Shown: positions 46,277 to 64,000 of the stretch, piece by piece
Position numbering within the stretch: position 1 is the first letter of the stretch
Layout: every line of letters begins with the position of its first letter
Assembly: GCA_964036195.1 (NCBI GenBank)
Contig: OZ038451.1
Span: 13,954,529-14,018,528, forward strand
Direction of reading: 5' to 3'
DNA length: 64,000 nucleotides
From: Sphaerolaimus hirsutus
Taxonomy: Eukaryota > Nematoda > Chromadorea > Monhysterida > Sphaerolaimidae
Translations under genes and position numbers: made by a program
The notes under the pieces: model-generated
What the model saw: the letters and a program-made list of their open reading frames with translations, nothing else
The model's database searches: none
What the model was told of the DNA's origin: nothing

Positions 46277-49200
46277 GGGCCTCCACACGCTAGTTGACAT
46301 CGCATTTCAGAGTCAACTCAGAGTCAACTAGTGTTTCAGTTGACGCAATCACTCACCACTTGACTTTTTTAAAAGAGCATACGCGTTAACCCATATTTTT
46401 GGCATTTAGCTCATGTATTTCATTGAAAAAGTCAACTGGAAAAATCCATTCTCAGAAACAAGTTGACCCTGCTTTCTACGATGCAGTTTGTGTGATTTAA
46501 AGAGTGTTATGTGATAGACCATAATTAATCTGATTTTTTGACACCTAATTATCATATATTGTGTGAAGCATAACCAAATGAAAAATTATTTGCATGTTCC
46601 ATATTCAAAAATTTTTTATTGTTTACATGTGTGAATGCTTGTTAATTAGATAGTTGTTTCATGTACTATAAATGTCTGTGAATTTTTCTGTACTAATTCT
46701 CATTCGTAATAAATTTTTTTGAAAGAATAAAAAATCTTTTTCTTTAAACGGAAATTTATTTTTCATCGCGCAACACGGAATCACATCATAATGCCAACAT
46801 AACCAAATGAAAGGCAAAATAAACGGGAACACAGCAGTATTTTTTTTGAAAGAATCACATAACACAAAAGAAAGATATGAATTTTTCAATATTTCAAACT
46901 TCAATAATTTTAAAAAGTTTTCCTGGCAAGTTATGACAGCACTGAATGTGAAATTTGATATACTAAAACTATTGAAGCAAGTAACACAAGAAATTTCAAA
47001 AAACGGCAGCTTTTTCAATTTTTAACACCTAAATATCTAACTCAGAAAAAAATTGATGAGTTGACACTGACAGATTACAAAAATATGTCAACTGATTCAT
47101 TTCACCTAGAAATGGATCAGTTGACATAACGTTTAAATCTGACTCATTAACTCAGAAATCTTGCCAGTATACAGTATCTTTTTGTATAAAAAAAACATAA
47201 TTAATTAACATAAAAAATTAAATTAAATAAGGAAAATTTAATTGAAATATAAATAAAAAAGTGATAAAAATAGGAAGAAAAAAATAAAAATAAAAATTAT
47301 CAAATTCATAAATAAAAAGTAATTATAATATGAAATAATAATAATAAAAATTATAAAATTCAAGTGAAATATAAAAAAATTAGTAAAAATTAAAATGAAA
47401 ACAATAAAATTTATTTTAAAAAATGAAAATAATTGAAAAATAAAAAATAGATAAAATACCCATAAAAATAAATATAATAAAACTTTAAGAAGAAAAAAAC
47501 AATTTAAAAAATGGACATTAAAATATAAGTAAAAACATTTAAAACAAATAAAAAAATAAAATTTAAATAAAAATAATTTAAAAAATAATAATAATATAGC
47601 AAAAAATATAAGTGTAAAAATAAATTTAAGGATGCACATACTGCACACACAAATCAGCACTTGCAGAAATGAACAGAATCACCAAGTAGTGTCCCTTGTG
47701 ATAGTAATATCTGGTGCAGCTACCTCTGCATCAACAAAATCAGAACATTAGTATTGAAAAGCATTGTTTACTGAACACATGAAGTGTAGAAAAAAATTTG
47801 AAGTTGACAAAATGTCTATGTAGCTTATGTCAATATGCGTATGCACTCATAGTATACAAAAAACGCGATGTCAACTGACTTGGAAATTTTGAACAAAAAA
47901 AATTCTCACACTTTTTTGAACTGTTGCTTTGCAAAAAGTTCTTCTATGAAAGATGCGCATTATTTTTCTCTATATGTACCTAAAATTTCGTATAAATAGA
48001 ATGTAAATTGGATAAATAAAGTTACTTTTGGAAAGTCGGCGAGCGCTGAGTCAACTGCCGGAAATACGCACTTTTGCATACGTTTTTTGACGTTTTCATA
48101 CGATTTTGGGTACTTGACATCGTACGCACAACACTTGTGTCAACTGAAATGAAAAAAAACGTATACTAGCGTACGCAGCGTACACTTTCAGCTCAGTTGA
48201 CATTTTCGATCATGATTTTCACTTTTATTGAAACTTTTGAAACAGCCAAAAAGTCAATTCAATGAACACTGTAAATCAAAATGTCAACTGCAAATGTAAA
48301 CACAGATTAGTTGACATTTATGTTGCTTATAGTTATATTTATAGATTGAAAATGTCAACTTATATAAGTTTGAGTGTGTGTGTAAGTGGTTGGCTCCACC
48401 TCATAATTGAAAAATAGGGCCCACACAGGCTAGTTGACATCGACACCAAATGTAAAGTTCCAAACCAAACTGATCCCCATTCAAAGCTTGCTTTCAGGAA
48501 TTGAAAAGCAAGCTTTGGATTGGGACAGGAAACAGTTGACATTTTCTGTCGTTGTCAAGTAGCCTGTGTGGGGCATGGTAGTGAAGTAAACAATATATAA
48601 GTTGACATTTTATAGACTAATCCATTCTTAACTCTATTGATACTTTCAGGAGAGTGGCAGCAGTGGGCGGTGTCTGAAGTGAAATGGCTTGAATGTTTTC
48701 TGGAATTAGTGGTTTTGTTTGGTATTTTTGAGTATTTTTGAATTTTTGGAAAGATTTGAATGTGCTTGTTTTTATAATAATTTGGAAACTTTTTGTTTTG
48801 TTGTTAATAGTAAATAGATAGCAGATATGAATTCTTTGTTAGACACAAAAGTGCAACTTTTAAAGAATAACTAAATTTTGAATTTTTTTTACCTTGAATT
48901 TTCAAAATAAAAATTTCAAAAAGTTGTGTCAAAAGCTGTAAATTTTTTTTGAAAATATGCAAAAATGCAACAATTAAAGTTTTCATGTTTGCTATTTTCA
49001 ATCTCCAAATTGTTAAAGTTTAAAATGAATCTCCTCTTCTTTTTTTTTCTTAAATTTTTTTTGATATGTAAAGATTATCTGGTTCAAAAATTTTTATGTT
49101 GTCAGTCAACCCAAGTATTCTATTGTTAAATTTTTATTTTATACAAATTGTGTCTGGAAACAACAGGCAATTACATGAAATATAAAGCAACATTTAAAAG

Positions 49201-49697
49201 GCAACAATACATCACTATCACATGAAAAAATACATCAGTATCACCACTTTCATCATTAACCTTTCAAGTTATCCTATTTTGGCAATTCAAAATAAAAGTA
49301 CTGCAAATTGTGTATGCGTATGCAAGAAACCATGAAAAAATACATCACTATCACCACATTTCATCATTAACTTTTAGAGTTATCCAATTTTGGCAATTCA
49401 AAATGAATAAATTGGGTACGCGTATGCAAGAAATTGTATAAGTATGCAAAATCTCATACGCGTACGTTTTTTTGCGTTCGCGTATGCCAAAAAACATACG
49501 CGTACGCAAAAAAACATATGCGTATGCTTTAGTTGACTCGGCCAGTGACACAAATATCTGTACTGCCCAAATTTACTAGTTGACATTATCACTAGTGTGT
49601 ACGCGGTCAACTGGAGTCAACTGAAAAAAATTTCAGTTGACTCTGAGTTGACATTTTACATGCGAAAAATGCGATGTCAACTAGCGTGTGGAGGCCC
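46277..49697. mobile_element. 3.4-kb foldback with GGGCCTCCACACGC ends
   Basis: Ends GGGCCTCCACACGCTAGTTG and CAACTAGCGTGTGGAGGCCC are perfect inverted repeats. ATA is repeated at both junctions, so the target duplication is about 3 bp. Subterminal DNA is rich in AGTCAACTGA and GTTGACATTTT. The inside includes a related smaller hairpin (about 48417-48575, ends GGGCCCACACAGGCTAGTTG) and an AT-rich stretch. A 3-bp duplication would fit PIF/Harbinger-like mobility, but no transposase is present. Confidence 0.8.
47160..47640. repeat. AT-rich low-complexity stretch
   Basis: Nearly pure A/T with AAATAAAAAT motifs. It gives a Phe/Leu/Ile-rich minus-strand frame of about 140 codons that is a composition artefact. 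Confidence 0.8.
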
Positions 49698-50144
49698 ATA
49701 CCCCCCGGGGGTGATTGTTTCATAGTGCTCCCGAGAGGGGGGGGGGGTATTTCGATGGGGGGGGGTTATTATTTCACAAGAACTTTTTTGAAATCCTAGT
49801 ACAAAATCGTTGTTTGTGATGTGCGCTGGGGTAGAAAAATGCATCAATAACTGACATGTAAAGACTCCTGTAGACTAATATTAGTACGTAGATGGTATAA
49901 ACACTGTTCTAACGTGATTCCGACATTGTTTTAACGTGTGTTCTGCACTACGCAGAACACAAACTGCAGTATTTGTCATGTACGTTCTCTTTACACTCAA
50001 TTTGGGGGGGGGGGTATTTCGAGGTGGGGTATTTCGAGGAAATACGGTACTACAATAACAAACTGCCATAGCCTAAGTGATGCTACAAGCGTCAACCCTT
50101 TTGTGGCCATACCACGACACCTTTCAACATCATCCGGCTAGGCA

Positions 50145-50388
50145 TAGTGATGTAAAAAGCGCCAGAACTTTGGCACCAAGCGCCATGGCGCTTTTTCGAC
50201 CCACAACGCAAGCGCCATGGCGCTTTTTCGACCCACAACACCAAGCGCCATGGCGCTTTTTCGACCCACAACGCAAGCGCCATGGCGCTTTTTCGACCCA
50301 CAACACCAAGCGCCATGGCGCTTTTTCGACCCACAACACCAAGCGCCATGGTGCTAGCGCCAAGCGCCATTGCGCTTTTACATCACTG
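50145..50388. mobile_element. hAT-like MITE, 244 bp, GCGCCA type
   Basis: Ends TAGTGATGTAAAAAGCGCC and AGCGCTTTTACATCACTG... inverted. Flanks GCTAGGCA and GCCAGGCA form an 8-bp duplication with one mismatch. The inside has five tandem units of about 35-38 bp with CGCCATGGCGCTTTTTCGAC and CCACAAC. Confidence 0.85.
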
Positions 50389-50399
50389 GCCAGGCACCA

Positions 50400-51779
50400 A
50401 TAACGACAAAATCTAAACGGCAAAATCTAAAGCGCCAGCGGCGCCATGGTTCTAGTTTGGCGCCGGCGAGGCGCCAAAGAGTTCTCCCATCACAGATCCC
50501 GATGGCTATATACATCAAAGAAACTTTGGTTTGTCAATAGATGTTCCATGTAAATATTTACCAGAAAACTTTGTGACATAAATATTAGTATAAATGTTTC
50601 TGAAAAGCGACACGACGCCATTTCCAGGTGCTTCCCCAACACCAGTTAAATTTGCTTAAAATTCTTAAGGCGATGCAAGAAAAATTTAGAATAAATAGAA
50701 ACGTGATGGAGGCGATGAAAGTGGTGTTCTATCGATCGACAAATGGCACCAATTGATCAGTCGACATTCCAATAGTAGAGCAGCGATTGAGAATTTTCAA
50801 TTTTTCAACTTTCGAAAATTTTACTCGCAGATACACTTTGCGGTGCATAACATGAATAGACCGAACAAAATCGCACTCATTTTACAAAAATTAAACGGAA
50901 TTGATACACGAATAAAATTCTGCGCCCCAACGTTAGATGATCGCAGCCAATGCGCACCCGATTTTGGGACTGAACAGAATCCAAAATGCCACAAACCGCT
51001 TGCCAATGAAACACACAATGTGCCTGCGCAGACTAGTTTTCACACGGAATTTCGAAAACTCACAAAACAGCTTAGAACGCATGTGAGTTTTCTACAATGA
51101 GGTGGCCGTTAACTACAGTTGACGGAAATGAAAAATAACTCATTGTGGAAAACTCAAACATGTTCAAAGCTCATTTAAGAGTTTTCAAAAATCGTGTGAA
51201 AACTAGTGCGTGTAGGGCCATTGGATGACCGGAATGACAAATGAATGTGCGTTTCACTGATGCGCGGCAATTCTTTTTGATATATGGTAGAAAATATCGA
51301 TTTGACAGATCGCGAAAGAGATATACTCGGCGGACCACAAAGTATGTGCAGAAACCTACCATAATTTTATGAATAAAATATTGTGATAATTTCTAAATTA
51401 ATTATTCCACAATAAAAATGAAATATCATGATAAAAACTGTATAATTTTTTGTTCCTTATTCAGTTTCAGTTATTTTTTGTTATGGTATTTCAGTTTCCA
51501 TACTAAGTGTGATGTCCGCCGAGGATACATCTTTTGCACTCCATTTTGGATTCCGTCGAAAGTCGAAATAAGATATGCATGGGCGACGCCACGTTTGCGT
51601 TCAGCGTTCATTCAAGTAACGAGACAAGTAAGTGTCAATCATCGAGAAAAGTGTCAAATTTATACCTGTCTGGTGTCAATCAGGATTTCGATAGACACGC
51701 ACCAGGACTGTGCAAACGACCACCATGGCAATTTTGTACCACAGAAAATACAGCAAATTACCAGATAACTATTGTGTAG
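50400..51779. other. No gene recognised; one small hairpin element
   Basis: At about 51025-51222, ACTAGTTTTCACACGG faces CGTGTGAAAACTAGTGCGTG, GTAGGGCC. This is a short relative of the GGGCCTnCACAC-ended family. A frame of 115 codons at 50753-51100 (plus) covers part of it and shows no known motif. Confidence 0.5.
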
Positions 51780-52380
51780 GACCCTGCATCACTTTACAAC
51801 TTGTGCGTGACTCGTGAACAAATGTGAATTTTTACAAGTATGTCATCGTGTCATCAGTAAGTAAAATAATTCAGAACGACGGAACTGCGCATTTACATAT
51901 GGACAATGTTCAAACATTTTACCGCCGCCTGGATAATCCTTGATCCATAATGGCGATTCCCAGGCATTAAATTAAAGTATTTTTTGCCGCATTCATTTTT
52001 TTTGCCTCATCAAAGGCAGCGGCATAACTGCGCCAGACGTGAAGCAGATACACGTGCCACTTCACATGGATTATTGTTATCGGAACTTTTTTTTGATGAT
52101 TAATGCAATGTTTGCACAATGAAAACAGGCAACACCTGTGGATCTGTGGGCTGCGGCACTTGTCATATACCTAGTTGTAAAGTGCGCTTTTTTACTTGTG
52201 AAGCTTGGGAGTTGAACATGTGAAATGAGCACAAAAATAGAGTTGAAACTACTTGAAAACTTGTGTGCAATTACTTGTAAACTTGTGTGTAATTACTTGT
52301 AAACCTATCTATACTTACTTGTATATGTCAGATTTTCTCTACTTGTAAAATATCGAAGTTGTAAAGTTGTCATGGCCCTT
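51780..52380. repeat. Foldback with ACTTGTAAA units
   Basis: GCATCACTTTACAACTTGTG at the left faces GAAGTTGTAAAGTTGTCATG, GCCC at the right. The inside repeats ACTTGTAAACTTGTGTG near 52260-52330. Confidence 0.6.
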
Positions 52381-52705
52381 GTCAAGCTGATCCCGTGAGC
52401 GCGAGAACATTCTCCCTAAAATGCAATAGCAATCAAGAAATAGGTTGGCCTCGGCGAAATATCTCAATGCTTCAATGAGTCGTGGATAATTGATGCAAAG
52501 AGATAAATATCAACCCTGATTCGACGGATGTAGGAACAAAAAACGCACAAAGTAGACAAAATCTGTATTTTCGCTAGATTCTTGACGCTTTCTGTCACTT
52601 CTTTAGGTCTTAAATAGGATCATTACGATGCTTTAAACAATAAAATGAAGACATTCAGAATACGGCACTAAGTGTAACCAGATATAAGCACGGCATGACG
52701 CTGAC

Positions 52706-54172
52706 TCTGCATCACTTCACAACTTTGACAGTTGACAACTAGAGAAAACATGACAGTTCACAACTAAAAATATGAAACTTCACAAGTGCTAATACCACAC
52801 TTGACAACTAGATCCAACGAAATATTTGCGCTCACTTGACAACTAAATATTCCAACCTTCACAAGTAAAGTATCAAATTCACGCTCACTTCACAACTAAC
52901 ATTATTTACCGTATTTCCTCGAAATACCCCCCGGGGGGTGATTGTTTCATAGTGGTCCCGAGAGGGGGGGGGGTTAAACGAGGGGGTGGGTATTTCGAGG
53001 GGGGGGGTTATTATTTCACAAGAAAATTTTTGAAAACCAAGTACGAAATAGTCGTCTGAAACGTACGCAGACGTCGAAAAATGCAACAAAAACCGCCATT
53101 TATAAGGTTCTGTAGACTAATATTAGTATGTAGATGGTATGTACACTGTTCTAACGTGACACCGACATTGTTTTAACGTGTGTTCTGCAGTACACTGAAC
53201 ACAAACTACAGTTATTGTCATGTACGTTCCCTTTACACTCAATTTGGGGGGGGGGTATTTCGAGGGGGGGGGTGATTGTTTCATAGTGGTCCCGAGAGGG
53301 GGGGGGTCAAACGAGGGGGGGGGTATTTCGAGGGGGGGGGTATTTCGAGGAAATACGGTATATTCCAACGTTCACAAGTGACAATATGATATCCATGCTC
53401 ACTTGACGAGTTCATATTTATGTCATCCCAACTTTCACGAGTAAATGACCCCTACAACTATGTAACAGATGCCACATGCACATGTCTGTTTTCATTCATT
53501 GTGCAAACATTGTAGCAGTAATCAAAGGCAACTCCCAATATGTACAATCTACAATGCAAACAATGTTATGTGCCACATGTGATTCAAGATCATTTCCTGT
53601 CTTGTCAATTTGGTGTCAATCAAAGATGTCAATCAAACAGGCAACAAAAAACGCATTAAGATTTCTGAATTTTCAACTTGGTATAATGTGCTATTTAGAA
53701 TCATTTGCATATTTGGTCACGATGGCTGAAGGGATCGATGAGCTTTTGCAAGGTTTCACGGCTGCATGGTGACAAGTGGTGCAGCGCAGTATGAGGCTAA
53801 GGATCTGTCTGCAACTATCGCGGATGCTATTGCTTTATAGAATACACCTTTCTTCTGTAGTCATGCACCTTTTCTACTGTATGAAAGTAATTGTCAAAGT
53901 TGTCAAGTGAGCGTGGATATCATAATTTTACTTGTGAAAATTGGAACATAATATGAAGTAATTGGAACATAATATGAAGTTGTGAAGTGAGCGTAAATTT
54001 GATACTTTACTTGTGAAGGTTGGAATATTTAGTTGTCAAGTGAGCGCAAATATTTGGTTGTGACCTACTTGTCAAGTGAGCGGAATCACTTGTGAAGTTT
54101 CATATTTCTAGTTGTGAACTGTCATGTTTTCTCTAGTTGTCAACTGTCAAAGTTGTGAAGTGAGCATGGCCC
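52706..54172. mobile_element. 1.47-kb foldback with CACTTGACAACTA units
   Basis: The left arm (52706-52905) has ATCACTTCACAACTTTGACA, GTTGACAACTAGAGAAAACA and CATGACAG. The right arm (53980-54172) is the complement. A C/G-run foldback (52909-53358) is inserted in the left arm. The centre (53470-53870) is unique and without a recognised gene. Shares its terminal style with 51780-52380. Confidence 0.72.
52909..53358. repeat. TA-flanked C/G-run foldback, nested
   Basis: TA on both sides. Ends CCGTATTTCCTCGAAATACC and GGTATTTCGAGGAAATACGG. GATTGTTTCATAGTGGTCCC occurs twice (about 52940 and 53273), so the element contains an internal duplication or two merged copies. Confidence 0.75.
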
Positions 54173-54185
54173 CATGACGCTTCAC

Positions 54186-54482
54186 TAGGGATGGAAGAGT
54201 TTTTTTCAAAGACCCCGTTTTTAAAATAAAACAGTTTTTCAAAGCTCCCAAATATGGCTATGAGTCAACATATATAAAATAGGTATTTAAATGTATCAGA
54301 TAACTTGCAGTACTTTGTAAAAGTATAAATGCGCACTTGTAGGCGAGAAACTTCAAAATACCTAGTGAATAATGATTGAAAATTTCAGCACCATTTAAAA
54401 AAGCGGTTTCGATGCTTTCGTTTTTTTTAAACAAACGTTTTGTTATAGTAAAAAAACGTATAAAAAACTGTGGCCATCCCTA
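54186..54482. mobile_element. hAT-like MITE, 297 bp
   Basis: Ends TAGGGATGGAAGAG and GTGGCCATCCCTA. The inside shares AAAGCTCCCAAATATGGCTA and GAGTCAACATATATA with the larger relatives at 34902, 58408 and 62975. The flanks do not show a clear 8-bp duplication. Confidence 0.7.
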
Positions 54483-55447
54483 GACCTGACTATCCAAATT
54501 CTATTCACATATGTATAACATCTGTACAGGAGTATATACAAACGTAAACACAGCGGCAAAAGATAAACGCAGCGACATTACAAAAACAAATAGACAAATC
54601 GATGTAGTGCACACGATTGATAATTCAACACATGGACATTTTTCAACCGACATCCTGTGATTTATGGTAAATTTATGGTATTTAGGTGTGTGATAATTGG
54701 CAATTTTTAACTGGGTTACTGCAATTACTTACGCTCGGGTTTCTCCAATAAATCACAGAATATAGGGTAATAAAAACAATTTTATAATTTATTCCAATAC
54801 TAGAAAATACCATTTCAGTGTTCATGCGCACCAGGAAGCATTACCAGACCTATCAAAACAGAAGCCCCCGTCTACCATTAAATGATAATTTACAAAATGT
54901 AAGTAAGCCGTTCGAAACAAAAAAATTGAAGCGCCGCGCACACTTTGAAATTATAAAGTAAAACATCTTGGGTGCGATGCTCTACAGAAAGTCCAACAAG
55001 AATATCTTACATTTTCAGTGTCCACAATGGAAGTCGATAAAATAACACCAAAAACATCATAGACGAAAATGCCGTAGATACGTCTCGTATGTTAAATAAA
55101 TATATAAACAGGCGTGCGCGGCGCGAAAAATACACGAAAGCGTAAAATGCAAATTTCTTCGGTAAAAACACTCTCGCAATCAAACATACCCCCAGAGCGC
55201 GTTTTATGCATAATACGCGAAAACTAGATAAATTAGCCGCGCTATCGATTACTCCAGAAAAGTTCCCTGCCTGCGAGAAAAATGCAAAATCACTGCTGAA
55301 ATAGTAACTGAAACGAAAGACATTTTTATAGGTATTGTTCGTAAACGTCCAATATCATTTGCTGCTACACTTTGCAATACAAACGCTACATACAAAAAAT
55401 TATAAGCACGAAACAGGCAAAATAGCGCCATCGCTAAGCTGGGGAAA
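54483..55447. other. No gene recognised
   Basis: AT-rich DNA without recognisable exons or repeats. Confidence 0.4.
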
Positions 55448-55600
55448 TTCCCAGACCTTGTAAAATCACAATTATCACGCAAGGTGTCAAAAGTCATGCA
55501 AAATGGCCTGTAAAATGGCAAACTCAGTTTGCCAGTTGAAGAGGCATTTTACAGGAGTTTTGACACTTTGATGACAATTGATATTTTACAGGGTCTCGGA
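55448..55600. repeat. Foldback MITE with TGTAAAAT units
   Basis: ATTCCCAGACCTTGTAAAAT at the left faces ATTTTACAGGGTCTCGGAG at the right. The next element (55606-56056) is inserted at its right end. Confidence 0.6.
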
Positions 55601-55605
55601 GGGCG

Positions 55606-56056
55606 GTGCACTTGTACGCACAAATGCCTGGTACGCACAAATGCCCGGTACGAACAAAATTGTGCCTGCCACGCACATCTGCCCGGTACGAAATGACATT
55701 ACATTACAATTTGACCGTGTTGTTCACTTCACACTTGTGAGTGAAGTGAAAAAAAGTTGCGCAATGACATTAGTTAACTTTTTGTCACTTCACACATATT
55801 TGAACATCACTTGAAAAAGTGTCAAGTGAAAAAACGGTGGATAATGGCTATTTTTGACCGTTTTTTTCACTTGACACTTTTTCAAGTGATTTTCAGATAT
55901 CAGTGAAGTGAAAAAAGGTGTGCAATAACATTAGTGACCATTTGTCCGGTACGCAAAGATCATCAGCCATGTAAGTTACCGTGCAGATGTGCGTGGCGGG
56001 CACAATTTTGTGCGTACCGGGCGTTTGTGCGTACCAGGCATTTGTGCGTAGGAGGC
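55606..56056. mobile_element. Foldback with GTACGCACAAATGCC units and 8-bp target duplication
   Basis: Begins GGCGGTGCACTTGTACGCAC and ends GTAGGAGGCCTGACCC. TCTCGGAG flanks both sides (about 55598-55605 and 56057-56064). Both arms have units like GTACGCACAAATGCCCG; the middle has CACTTGACACTTTTTCAAGT hairpins. Relative at 14743-15355. Confidence 0.75.
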
Positions 56057-56547
56057 CTGACCCTCTCGGAGTGGCCCAAGTGTTCTTTCTCCGAGACGAT
56101 GTTCAATGTTTGATGAAAGCCGACAATTTTTGATGAAACCCGATTTATTGCATTTGAAATTACATGTATTTACACGGCCAAATTCTACATTACTGCAAAT
56201 AGGAGCCGTATTGAATCGGGCTGCGTAAATATGATAGAACATGCGACCGATCGAGGGACAGGGATGCCAAAAAATCTGCCGGCTAATTATATTTACCTAG
56301 CATATTTTGCACCTGGCTACAGGCGCATAAAACTAGTTGCCTTTTCACCGATGAGCCATTGCAACAGTACACTATTGCCACGTATCGGGTAACTATGTAT
56401 CCAGTAGTTCTCGTCAAACTGTGCCGAAGTTGCCTCAAAACACAAAACTTAAGCATTCCATGATGTGAAACGATTGAACAATCCCAGCCAACTGAAGCTC
56501 GTGCAGCGTCACAACCACGTCAGACCATACCCATCTCTCATCGTCGC

Positions 56548-64000
<7,453 letters not shown>

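Larger units (their letters stand above)
46259..50047. mobile_element. C/G-run foldback split by a 3.4-kb insertion
   Basis: CGTATTTCCTCGAAATA at the left and TATTTCGAGGAAATACGG, TA at the right are the two ends of one TA-type foldback. Its sequence is interrupted after GAAATA at 46276 and resumes with ATACCCCCCGGGGG at 49698. Confidence 0.75.

Noticed and set aside
47238..47660. 140-codon Phe/Leu/Ile-rich frame, apparently a membrane protein
   Set aside because: Lies in nearly pure A/T low-complexity DNA; the composition explains the residues.
54186..54482. 8-bp target duplication for the TAGGGATGG element
   Set aside because: Flanks CGCTTCAC and GACCTGAC share only about half their bases.

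Overview
The window is eukaryotic, intron-rich nuclear DNA from an invertebrate animal (the phylum cannot be fixed from what is visible). Every recognisable gene is on the minus strand. Genes are split by canonical GT-AG introns, and the space between and inside them is packed with short non-autonomous transposable elements. No transposase or reverse transcriptase reading frame is visible.  Layout. (1) 1-10.5 kb: a 3.76-kb block carrying most of a V-ATPase c-subunit (16-kDa proteolipid) gene and an EGF-like reading frame occurs twice (984-4742 and 6579-10337), apparently identical, on either side of a 200-N gap. This looks like an assembly or haplotype duplication. (2) 10.5-26 kb: repeats plus a few exons of an unrecognised gene (14.05-17.04 kb). 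One exon is split by a hAT-like MITE with a perfect 8-bp target-site duplication. From about 17.2 to 25.6 kb lies a giant foldback element whose arms are inverted arrays of a 39-bp satellite. (3) 26.5-28.5 kb: a complete four-exon gene for mitochondrial fission process protein 1 (MTFP1/MTP18). (4) 31.1-37.4 kb: the last eight exons of an unrecognised Ser/Pro-rich protein. (5) 38.5-41.4 kb: five exons encoding a Cys-rich protein that resembles the N-terminal domain of headcase/HECA; (4) and (5) could be one gene. (6) 41.4-56.5 kb: no gene recognised, only nested foldback elements and AT-rich DNA. (7) 56.5-64 kb: twelve exons of BCAS3 (rudhira), a WD40-type protein; its 5' exons lie beyond the right edge.  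The genes do not form a pathway. MTFP1 acts in mitochondria, the V-ATPase c subunit in the proton-translocating ring of acidic organelles, and BCAS3 in cytoskeleton/autophagy-related roles. The main biological interest is the mobile-element landscape: at least nine MITE-like insertions with readable 8-bp target-site duplications, a family of TA-flanked G/C-run foldbacks, one element inserted inside another, and elements that break exons or sit 17 bp from a splice acceptor. Exon boundaries were placed by hand from splice consensus, reading phase and remembered family sequences; none was checked by transcripts or alignment software.
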